Below are positions 1 through 4,962 of a stretch of 6,161 nucleotides of DNA, piece by piece (the first letter of the stretch is position 1; each line of letters begins with the position of its first letter). The notes under the pieces were generated by a model. That model was not told the origin of the DNA, did no database searches, and was given only the letters and a program-made list of their open reading frames with translations. This DNA is from JACQFZ01 sp036396275 (lineage in GTDB: Bacteria > Pseudomonadota > Gammaproteobacteria > Acidiferrobacterales > Sulfurifustaceae): the NCBI GenBank assembly GCA_036396275.1, contig DASWLD010000169.1, positions 1 to 6,161 on the forward strand. The letters are read 5' to 3'. A program made the translations under genes and the position numbers.

Positions 1-1815
1 CGGATTCACATTGAGATACCAAATGAGGTTCTGTCCCGCGACGGTGGACTTGGGATTGGCGATCTCCGCCTGGATGTCGGCAACCGACAGTAAGCCGGAA
101 TAGATCTGGATACCGCGGATAATGCCGTTGAATTCCTCCCATCCCTCATAGCCGCCCCACGATTCGCCGTTCACATTGGGCGCTTGCCCCATCACGATCG
201 CCGGTATCGGCGGATTCTTGCTGGCCCAGCCTGGATCGGAAACTCGATACGTGATGACTTTGCTCGTGTCCGGTAAGTCCCAGTAGAACTCGTGGTGCGT
301 CACCGTGGCCGACTCGCGCCAGGCGCGGAACGCCTGCGTGTGCCAGCGATTCCAATCGACCTCGCTACCCGTGGTCGGATCGTCGGCGTGTACGGAAATC
401 TCCCACTGACCGGGCCCATCGGGTGCCGGGATCGGGTACGGATGCGCCCCATAATAGGTGTTCGCCTCGCTCCCATCCCACCAGAACGTCCCGTCGTTGC
501 CCCAGAAAAACGTGGTGTAGTACTTGTGCCGGCCGCTGGTCTTCTTGCGCGGATAGACCTGGAAAATGTAGGTCGCGTCATAGATCGGAAACGGGTTGTG
601 CCAATAGAGCATGCGACGCACGGCGCCGTTGCCGGGGAACTCCAATCCGTAGATCGTGCCTCCCGTGTTGACCGTAACGGTCGCGTTTCGACTGACGCTG
701 CCGCCGGGGCCGGTGCAAGTCAGCGAGTAGGTGCTGGTGACGTTAAGCGCACCGGTCGGCTCGCTGCCGCTCGCGGCTTTCGCGCCCGACCAAGCGCCGG
801 AAGCGGTGCAGGCGGTGGCGTTGGTTGAAGACCAGGTGAGCGTTGAAGACGCGCCGCCCGCGACGCTTGTCGGATCGACGCTGAAGGTCAGGGTCGGCAG
901 CGGCAACACGGTGACGGTCAGGTTCTTGGTTGCGGTCCCCCCGGGGCCCGTGCACGAGAGCGAGTAGCTCTTGGTCGCGGTAAGTGGCCCGGTCGATTCG
1001 CTGCCCGCTGTCGACTTCGTTCCGGACCACGCGCCGGAAGCGGTGCAGGACGTGGCATCGGTGGATGTCCACGTCAGCGTGGCCGCGCTGCCATTCGATA
1101 CGCTCGTTGGATTAGCGCCAAAACTTAGCGTCGGCGGAGGCAGGACCGTAACGGTGACGACGGCGGATGCGCTTCCACCGGCGCCGACGCAGGTGAGCGA
1201 ATAATTTCTTGAGGCGGTGAGCGGCCCCGTTGATTCGCTACTCGCCGTCGTCTTCGTCCCGGACCAAGCGCCCGACGCGGTACAGGAGGTCGCATTGGCC
1301 GACGTCCATGTGAGCAGCGCAGCATTGCCGCTCGGGATGCTCGTCGGGTTGGCGCTGAAGCTGACCGTTGGCAAAGGCGGCGGCGGCGGAGTGTTTTGTA
1401 CGGTGACCGTCGCCGTTGCACTGGCGCTGCCGCCGGAACCGGTGCAGGTCAGTGAATAGGTACGAGTTGCGTTAAGCACACCGGTGGACTCTTTGCCAGA
1501 TGTTGCCCGGGCGCCCGACCATGCTCCCGACGCGACGCAAGAAGTTGCTTCCGACGATGACCAAGAAAGATCGGATACGCCACCGGAAACGACGGAGGCA
1601 GGCGCGGCAGTCAACGTAACGGTCGGGACGATCGGTTGCGTATTGGTCTGGACGGAATCAGAACCGCCGCCCTGCACGGAAGCCGAGCCGCAGCCCATGA
1701 CCAGGCTCATTAGGGCCGGAATCGCAAGAAACAGAACGGACAAGCGCCGCTGATGCCACGCGGCACGGCCGATTGGGAACGCTGCAGAAGCGAAGTTTTT
1801 TTTGTCGTGACTCAT
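1..1815 (-). CDS. Lipoprotein with four Cys-pair beta repeats and a ConA-like C-terminal domain (3' end outside window)
   Basis: The minus frame is open for all 605 codons from ATG at 1815 to base 1, so the C-terminus is missing. GGGAGG at 1825-1830, 9 nt upstream, supports the start. Residues 23-42 form a signal sequence: RR, a hydrophobic stretch, then VMGC with C42 as the likely lipidated Cys. Gly follows it, with no inner-membrane Asp, so outer-membrane placement is plausible. A Ser/Gly/Gln-rich linker (43-64) leads to four repeats at about 65-139, 150-224, 229-303 and 308-382. Each has a Trp eight residues before the first Cys, a CxASGAWSG core, and a second Cys exactly 31 residues later (93/124, 178/209, 257/288, 336/367). 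Residues 387-605 hold 13 Trp and end with a LamG-like stretch (GIQIYSGLLSVADIQAEI). Known: such repeats occur in many secreted proteobacterial proteins. Inferred: a surface protein, perhaps binding or cutting polysaccharide. No catalytic residues were identified. Confidence 0.9.
   Translation of the reverse strand, partial: MSHDKKNFASAAFPIGRAAWHQRRLSVLFLAIPALMSLVMGCGSASVQGGGSDSVQTNTQPIVPTVTLTAAPASVVSGGVSDLSWSSSEATSCVASGAWSGARATSGKESTGVLNATRTYSLTCTGSGGSASATATVTVQNTPPPPPLPTVSFSANPTSIPSGNAALLTWTSANATSCTASGAWSGTKTTASSESTGPLTASRNYSLTCVGAGGSASAVVTVTVLPPPTLSFGANPTSVSNGSAATLTWTSTDATSCTASGAWSGTKSTAGSESTGPLTATKSYSLSCTGPGGTATKNLTVTVLPLPTLTFSVDPTSVAGGASSTLTWSSTNATACTASGAWSGAKAASGSEPTGALNVTSTYSLTCTGPGGSVSRNATVTVNTGGTIYGLEFPGNGAVRRMLYWHNPFPIYDATYIFQVYPRKKTSGRHKYYTTFFWGNDGTFWWDGSEANTYYGAHPYPIPAPDGPGQWEISVHADDPTTGSEVDWNRWHTQAFRAWRESATVTHHEFYWDLPDTSKVITYRVSDPGWASKNPPIPAIVMGQAPNVNGESWGGYEGWEEFNGIIRGIQIYSGLLSVADIQAEIANPKSTVAGQNLIWYLNVNP
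670..894 (-). repeat. Beta-type protein repeat 4 of the lipoprotein
   Basis: Encodes residues 308-382, from TLTFSVDP to ATVTV, with W328, C336, AWSG at 341-344 and C367. It leads directly, through NTGG, into the Trp-rich C-terminal domain that starts near residue 387 (base 657). Confidence 0.85.
907..1131 (-). repeat. Beta-type protein repeat 3 of the lipoprotein
   Basis: Encodes residues 229-303, from TLSFGANP to LTVTV, with W249, C257, AWSG at 262-265 and C288. It is separated from repeat 4 by the short linker LPLP. The 79-residue period to both neighbours in Cys position (178, 257, 336) shows regular tandem packing. Confidence 0.85.
1144..1368 (-). repeat. Beta-type protein repeat 2 of the lipoprotein
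   Basis: Encodes residues 150-224, from TVSFSANP to VVTVTV, with W170, C178, AWSG at 183-186 and C209. It is most similar by eye to repeat 3 (shared CTASGAWSGTK and SESTGPLTA). A three-Pro linker follows. Confidence 0.85.
1399..1623 (-). repeat. Beta-type protein repeat 1 of the lipoprotein
   Basis: Encodes residues 65-139, from TVTLTAAP to TATVTV. It has W85, C93, AWSG at 98-101 and C124. It is the most divergent copy: it reads CVASGAWSGAR where the others read CTASGAWSG followed by TK or AK. It is joined to repeat 2 by a proline-run linker (residues 140-149, five consecutive Pro at 143-147), which makes this inter-repeat spacing 85 residues instead of 79. Confidence 0.85.
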
Positions 1816-1824
1816 GCTAAACAG

Positions 1825-1830
1825 CCTCCC
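1825..1830 (-). promoter_or_regulatory. Ribosome binding site of the lipoprotein gene
   Basis: Minus-strand GGGAGG lies 9 nt before ATG at 1815. It fixes the start despite the unusually long 22-residue segment ahead of the signal-sequence arginines, and no other in-frame ATG occurs before M36 inside the hydrophobic core. Confidence 0.75.
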
Positions 1831-1841
1831 TATCGTCGGGA

Positions 1842-1889
1842 TCCGTCCGTGACCCGATACATCGGAGATATCTGAGGGCTTCGGACGGA
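1842..1889. repeat. Nested inverted repeats in the lipoprotein leader
   Basis: TCCGTCCG at 1842-1849 is a perfect 8-bp inverted match to CGGACGGA at 1882-1889. Inside the 32-nt interval are the near-palindrome CCGAT-AC-ATCGG (1854-1865) and directly next to it the palindrome AGATATCT (1866-1873). If transcription starts near 1888, the outer arms would pair at the very 5' end of the lipoprotein mRNA. The inner palindrome could instead be an operator. The function is inferred only. Confidence 0.5.
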
Positions 1890-1894
1890 AGCTT

Positions 1895-1903
1895 AAGATA
1901 GCA
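1895..1903 (-). promoter_or_regulatory. Possible extended -10 element for the lipoprotein gene
   Basis: On the minus strand this reads TGCTATCTT, an extended -10 (TGn plus TATCTT, four of six matching TATAAT). It sits in an AT-richer patch about 80 bp before the start codon. No good -35 is seen 16-18 bp upstream. Transcription would start near 1888, giving a leader of about 70 nt. Confidence 0.35.
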
Positions 1904-2119
1904 AATATTCTCCGTGTACCCGCCCAAAAGTCGCACCAGCGTATCGTTTCGACCGCCCTGCGGCGTCTTCGCGGCGACCGCTCAAGGGCTGCGAAATGAT
2001 CTCGGCGGTTTGCCGGGGTGGGACGCAACGCGGAAAAAAGGGCGAACGAACGGCAACGCGAAGCTTCCGGCGATCGATTAAGAAAGGCGCCGATTCTACC
2101 GCGCGCCGCCCCGCGCCTT

Positions 2120-2125
2120 TACAAT
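2120..2125 (+). promoter_or_regulatory. -10 element TACAAT placing +1 at the DUF1840 start codon
   Basis: TACAAT matches five of six consensus bases and ends 6 nt before the ATG at 2132. The normal -10 to +1 distance therefore puts the transcription start on or within a base of the start codon. No Shine-Dalgarno sequence fits between them. The -35 region (about 2097-2102) is poor. Confidence 0.55.
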
Positions 2126-2131
2126 CGCGTC

Positions 2132-2440
2132 ATGCTTGTCAAATTCGATAGCAAAGTCGGCACCCTGACTATGTTCGGCGACGTTGCCGTGGAGCTGCTC
2201 AAGACGATGGGCCACAGCGGCACGGTGCCGAGCGCGATACTCGCCGCCGATCTTCCGCCAGCCGTTGCGCGGCTCGAAGCGGTGCTCGCGAGAATGCCAT
2301 CGGACGCGCGATCGAAGGCCGACATCGAACGCAAGGACGAGGCGTCCATGGTATCGTTGCGGCATCGCGCCTTCCCGCTTATTCAGTTATGCCGTCGAGC
2401 TGCCGAAGCCGACGCGGATTTGCTGTGGGATGAGGCGTAG
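2132..2440 (+). CDS. DUF1840 domain-containing protein, probably leaderless
   Basis: This 102-residue protein begins MLVKFDSKVGTLTMFGDVA, continues with LLKTMGHSGTVPSAILA and ends with a PLIQLCRRAAEADADLLWD segment. I recognise this as the DUF1840 pattern (small cytoplasmic proteins of unknown function in proteobacteria): an N-terminal strand, the TMFGDVA and GHSGTVPGAI-like motifs, an Ala/Leu helix, and a C-terminal helix with W(D/E). Length matches the family. I chose 2132 over the more upstream in-frame GTG at 2018 because homology starts at MLV and the TACAAT box lies just before it. There is no Shine-Dalgarno site, so translation is probably leaderless. No signal peptide or membrane segment. 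The biochemical role is unknown. Confidence 0.85.
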   Translation: MLVKFDSKVGTLTMFGDVAVELLKTMGHSGTVPSAILAADLPPAVARLEAVLARMPSDARSKADIERKDEASMVSLRHRAFPLIQLCRRAAEADADLLWDEA

Positions 2441-2544
2441 CCGCGTCGCACGTCGCAAGCGCTCTCGCGGGGACCGATGCGTAGCCTGTTCCATCGACGC
2501 AAGCGGGGGAATCGCGACATACCTGGATGATGTCTTTCACGAAC

Positions 2545-2559
2545 GTCCCGGTTCGGGAC
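2545..2559. repeat. Short inverted repeat ahead of the phosphatase gene
   Basis: GTCCCG-GTT-CGGGAC is a perfect 6-bp stem with a 3-nt loop, 20 bp before the next start codon. No U-run follows, so it is not a standard intrinsic terminator. It might be an mRNA hairpin or an operator half-site pair. Confidence 0.35.
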
Positions 2560-2578
2560 AGCGAATCGAAATGATCCG

Positions 2579-3274
2579 ATGCTGATGATGGTTGGCTCTG
2601 TTGCGGCGAATAGACGCGGACGCTTCTTGGCGCTCGTCGCGATCGCTTTGGCGCTCGGTACGGGCGCCCCGGCCGATTTCGCCGCCGCTCAAGAGACCGA
2701 GAAGCTAACGGGGCAGTCGCTGGTGCAGGCGCTTCGCGGCGGCGGATACAACGTCTACTTTCGCCACGCGGCGACGGACTGGTCGGCCGGCGATAACGTG
2801 GCGGCACCGGGGGATTGGGAGAGTTGCGATCCGAAAAGGATGCGGCAGCTTTCGGCGGCGGGTCGCGAGACCGCCCGGCAGGTCGGGCAAGCCATGCGGG
2901 CGTTGAAGATCCCGGTAAGTCGAGTGTTTGCGAGTCCTTACTGTCGTACGGTGGACACGGCGCGTGCTCTGGGACTCGGGGCGGTTGAAACCACGACGGA
3001 TGTAATGAATCTGCTGGCGGCGCAATTTTTCGGTGGCGAATCGGCCATCACCGCGCATACGCGCCGGCGCCTCTCGACACCGCCACCGGTGGGCGCCAAC
3101 AATGTATTCGTGGCGCACGGTAACGTTATCCGGGCGGCAACGGGCGAATATCCCGCGGAAGCCGAGGCCATCGTATTTCGCCCCGATGGCGGCGGGTTCT
3201 CGGTGCGCGGTCGAGTGCCACCGAAAGAGTGGATGCGTCTCGCGGCTTCGCTCCGCGAGCTGCGAAAGAAATAG
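2579..3274 (+). CDS. Exported histidine phosphatase superfamily protein
   Basis: This 231-residue protein has a likely Sec signal peptide (RR at 12-13, hydrophobic 16-29, AAA at 35-37 before Q38), so it should act in the periplasm or outside the cell. The histidine phosphatase (phosphoglycerate mutase-like) landmarks are in order: YFRHAATD with R62 and the phospho-acceptor H63, LSAAGRETAR at 91-100, SPYCRT with R123, and VAHGNVIR with the second His at 180. RHA replaces the commoner RHG, as in many exported members. The family transfers phosphate through a phospho-His intermediate. The substrate cannot be read from sequence. The start is uncertain: ATG at 2579, 2585 or 2588 are all possible and none has a good Shine-Dalgarno site. 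The 138-bp gap from DUF1840 leaves shared transcription open. Confidence 0.85.
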   Translation: MLMMVGSVAANRRGRFLALVAIALALGTGAPADFAAAQETEKLTGQSLVQALRGGGYNVYFRHAATDWSAGDNVAAPGDWESCDPKRMRQLSAAGRETARQVGQAMRALKIPVSRVFASPYCRTVDTARALGLGAVETTTDVMNLLAAQFFGGESAITAHTRRRLSTPPPVGANNVFVAHGNVIRAATGEYPAEAEAIVFRPDGGGFSVRGRVPPKEWMRLAASLRELRKK

Positions 3275-3327
3275 CGAGGACTTAGTATTGCTTCGGTTTC
3301 GAAGAAACAAGGCACGGAGAGAATCCC

Positions 3328-3636
3328 ATGCTCGAACTTAGACCGACCTGCGAGAACTGCAACAAACCGTTGCCGCCGGATTCCCTCGAGGCACGCATCT
3401 GCACTTACGAATGTACGTTCTGCGCGTCGTGCGTCGACACCATTCTGGGTAATGTTTGTCCGAACTGCGGCGGCGGCTTCGTGCCGCGACCCATTCGGCC
3501 GTCCAAGAACTGGAAGGGCGACAACCATCTCGGCAAGGATCCGGCGAGCACGAAGCTCAAGCATCGACCGGTCGACGCTGAAGCGCACGCGCGGTTTGCG
3601 GCGGAGCTGCGATTCCTGCCGCCCGAGAAGCGCTGA
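3328..3636 (+). CDS. DUF1272 family protein, Cys-rich zinc-binding type
   Basis: This 102-residue protein carries the DUF1272 signature LELRPTCENCNKPLPPDS, EARICTYECTFCASC, then CPNCGG and a basic/proline stretch. Eight Cys (8, 11, 25, 29, 32, 35, 44, 47) form CxxC pairs of the RING/zinc-ribbon kind and probably bind two zinc ions. The tail (about 58-102) is charged, without further Cys, and contains DPASTKLKHRPV. GGAGA at 3316-3320 lies 7 nt before the ATG, a good ribosome site. The DUF924 start is only 9 bp after its stop, so the two are probably one operon. The function is unknown; nucleic-acid or protein binding would be guesses. Confidence 0.9.
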   Translation: MLELRPTCENCNKPLPPDSLEARICTYECTFCASCVDTILGNVCPNCGGGFVPRPIRPSKNWKGDNHLGKDPASTKLKHRPVDAEAHARFAAELRFLPPEKR

Positions 3637-3645
3637 TCACCGAAC

Positions 3646-4260
3646 ATGGCGACGGGTGGCGCGGATCCGTCCGATGTGATCGATTTTTGGTTCGCCGATG
3701 CGCTTTCATCCGCGGAGCGGGCGGAAGCCCGTGTAAAATTATGGTTCAGCAAGAACGGTGACTTCGATCGCGCAATCGAGCATCGCTTCGGCTCGCTGCC
3801 GGAGTCGGCGGCGCGCGGCGAATTGAATGCATGGCGCGGGGAAGCCGCCTCCGCGTTGGCACTGGTCATCGTTCTCGATCAGTTTCCAAGAAATCTCTTT
3901 CGGCAAAGCCCCCGTGCATTTGATTCCGATCCGCTCGCGCGTGAGGTCGCGCTGGCCGCAATTTCGCGGGAATTCGACCTGGCGCTACACCCGCTGCACG
4001 CGTCGTTCCTGTATTTGCCGCTCGAACACGCCGAGGATATCGATCTTCAAGAACAGTCCGTGCGGCTGTTCGAACGATTGCATGCGCGAGCGCCGATCGA
4101 GCTGCGCTCGATGTTCGAGAGCTTCGCCTCCTATGCGCGGTGGCATCGCGATGTGATTCATCGGTTCGGTCGTTTCCCGCACCGCAACGAAGTTCTTCAT
4201 CGTCCGTCGACTCCGGCGGAAACGACCTATCTCGAATCCGCCGCCGCCACGTTCTGGTGA
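3646..4260 (+). CDS. DUF924 family protein
   Basis: This 204-residue cytoplasmic, mostly helical protein shows the DUF924 landmarks in order: VIDFWF (11-16), KLWFSKNGDFD (31-41), LDQFPRNLFR (77-86) followed by PRAFDSD, FLYLPLEHAEDIDLQEQSV (121-139) and WHRDVIHRFGRFPHRNEVL (166-184) followed by a STPAE turn. Length matches the family, which is widespread in proteobacteria and related to TPR-like helical folds, but I know of no established function. The start lies 9 bp after the DUF1272 stop. Its ribosome site is weak (GAGAAG at 3625-3630), so translation may be partly coupled. The start is supported by the family's DFWF motif lying near the N-terminus. Confidence 0.92.
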   Translation: MATGGADPSDVIDFWFADALSSAERAEARVKLWFSKNGDFDRAIEHRFGSLPESAARGELNAWRGEAASALALVIVLDQFPRNLFRQSPRAFDSDPLAREVALAAISREFDLALHPLHASFLYLPLEHAEDIDLQEQSVRLFERLHARAPIELRSMFESFASYARWHRDVIHRFGRFPHRNEVLHRPSTPAETTYLESAAATFW

Positions 4261-4266
4261 TTCGAT

Positions 4267-4285
4267 GCCGGGCCGGCGGCTCGGC
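4267..4285 (+). terminator. GC-rich hairpin after DUF924, possible transcription terminator
   Basis: GCCGGGCC and GGCTCGGC pair over 8 bp (one G-U) around a GGC loop, starting 6 bp after the DUF924 stop. It is stable by eye and well placed to end the DUF1272-DUF924 transcript, but it lacks a following U-run, so it may be Rho-assisted or only an RNA 3' end stabiliser. Confidence 0.4.
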
Positions 4286-4303
4286 TAATGCCCGATCTCC
4301 CGC

Positions 4304-4309
4304 TACAAT
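4304..4309 (+). promoter_or_regulatory. -10 element TACAAT upstream of the membrane protein-argG pair
   Basis: This is the same TACAAT hexamer as before the DUF1840 gene. The start site would be near 4316, leaving a leader of about 59 nt that contains a T-rich stretch (4338-4349). No convincing -35 lies 17 bp upstream. It is a plausible shared promoter for the downstream gene pair. Confidence 0.45.
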
Positions 4310-4363
4310 GGGCGCGTCGGGGCTAGGATTTCCCGGCTTTTAATTTTTTGGTTGCGGATCAAT

Positions 4364-4368
4364 GGGGG
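4364..4368 (+). promoter_or_regulatory. Ribosome binding site deciding the start of the membrane protein
   Basis: GGGGG sits 6 nt before ATG at 4375. It favours this start over the in-frame TTG at 4348, which would place nine extra residues, including Asp and Trp, before the first hydrophobic segment. Confidence 0.6.
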
Positions 4369-4374
4369 CCAGTT

Positions 4375-4941
4375 ATGAAGACATCGCCGATCCTCGGCGG
4401 CATCGTGGGCGGTTTGGTGGCGTTTACCTGGAGCACCTTGAGCTGGGTGGTACTGCCGGTGCATCAGGCGACCTTCCTCCGGTTCACGGACGAGGCGGCG
4501 GTGACGGCCGCGATCGCGGCGAATGCCTCCGCGCCCGGGGTTTACCTGTTGCCGAACGCGCACGCCGATGCCGGGAACCTAACGCGCGAGCAGCTTAAGG
4601 AGCGCGAGGACGCGGCGGCGAAACAGTGGCGCAGCGGGCCGAGCGCCTTGGTCGTGGTGCGTACCGGCGGGATGACCTCGATGGGGAAGAACATGGTCAC
4701 GCAGCTCGCCACGCTGATCGTGGCGGGTCTGCTGCTGGCGTGGCTGGTCTCGCGCACCAGCGGGCTGCGTTTCTGGGGTAAGGTCGGTTTCGTCGTGGTG
4801 GCGGCGGTCACCGGCGGGGTACTGACGAACATCCCGGACTGGAACTGGTGGGGGTATTCAACCGCTTACACCGGCGCGGCGTTTGTCGACCTTGCGGTCG
4901 GCTGGTTTCTCGGTGGGTTGGTGATTGCGAAGTTCGCTTGA
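4375..4941 (+). CDS. Unrecognised four-helix membrane protein upstream of argG
   Basis: This 188-residue protein is not one I can assign to a named family. Hydrophobic segments at about 6-28, 107-125, 137-153 and 165-185 predict four membrane helices. The 75-residue segment between the first two (30-104) is polar, with a charged stretch LTREQLKEREDAAAKQWR (69-86), and is probably periplasmic or a soluble sensor-like loop. A notable motif is NIPDWNWWGYS (152-162) at the end of helix 3, with an Asp in helix 4 (D172). Helices 1, 3 and 4 are rich in Gly and Ala. The ATG has a good ribosome site. argG starts 21 bp after its stop with no terminator between, so they are likely co-transcribed. A link to arginine metabolism is only positional inference. 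Confidence 0.8.
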   Translation: MKTSPILGGIVGGLVAFTWSTLSWVVLPVHQATFLRFTDEAAVTAAIAANASAPGVYLLPNAHADAGNLTREQLKEREDAAAKQWRSGPSALVVVRTGGMTSMGKNMVTQLATLIVAGLLLAWLVSRTSGLRFWGKVGFVVVAAVTGGVLTNIPDWNWWGYSTAYTGAAFVDLAVGWFLGGLVIAKFA

Positions 4942-4962
4942 TTCATTTTTTTCGGAAGGCAT

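Larger units (their letters stand above)
1816..2131. other. Divergent intergenic region between the lipoprotein and DUF1840 genes
   Basis: This 316-bp stretch has no convincing gene. The frame of the DUF1840 gene stays open upstream to a GTG at 2018, but that extension (Arg- and Ala-rich) does not look like the family and precedes the promoter-like element. An AT-richer patch at about 1890-1912 stands out from GC-rich surroundings and holds a -10-like hexamer for the minus gene. Inverted repeats lie at 1842-1889. I saw nothing definite in 1930-2090. No tRNA or recognised riboswitch was seen. Confidence 0.7.

Noticed and set aside
292..828. A 178-residue plus-strand open frame
   Set aside because: It is antisense to the C-terminal domain and repeat 4 of the lipoprotein, is Arg/Ala/Gly/Val-rich in the manner of GC-rich shadow frames, and shows no family motif.
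731..1753. Four plus-strand open frames (731-967, 971-1204, 1217-1459, 1484-1753) that resemble one another and look like a tandem gene family
   Set aside because: They lie exactly antisense to the lipoprotein repeats, so their likeness is inherited from the repeats. They have no ribosome sites, and each ends near a repeat boundary.
2018..2131. N-terminal extension of the DUF1840 frame from GTG at 2018
   Set aside because: The extension is Arg-rich without family resemblance, lies upstream of the TACAAT promoter element, and family members start at MLV.
3291..3304. Small hairpin CTTCG-GTTT-CGAAG between the phosphatase and DUF1272 genes, considered as a terminator
   Set aside because: Only a 5-bp stem, with no T-run after it (AAACAAGG follows), so it is too weak to call.
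2705..3588. Two long minus-strand frames (2705-3310 and 2938-3588)
   Set aside because: They are antisense to the histidine phosphatase and DUF1272 genes, both supported by conserved motifs, and lack ribosome sites or recognisable domains.
4318..4349. Possible attenuator: short CGGG/CCCG stem followed by a T-rich run in the leader before the membrane protein
   Set aside because: The stem is only 4 bp with a 10-nt loop, and the T-run is interrupted and starts 3 nt after the stem. This is likely chance in an AT-richer leader.
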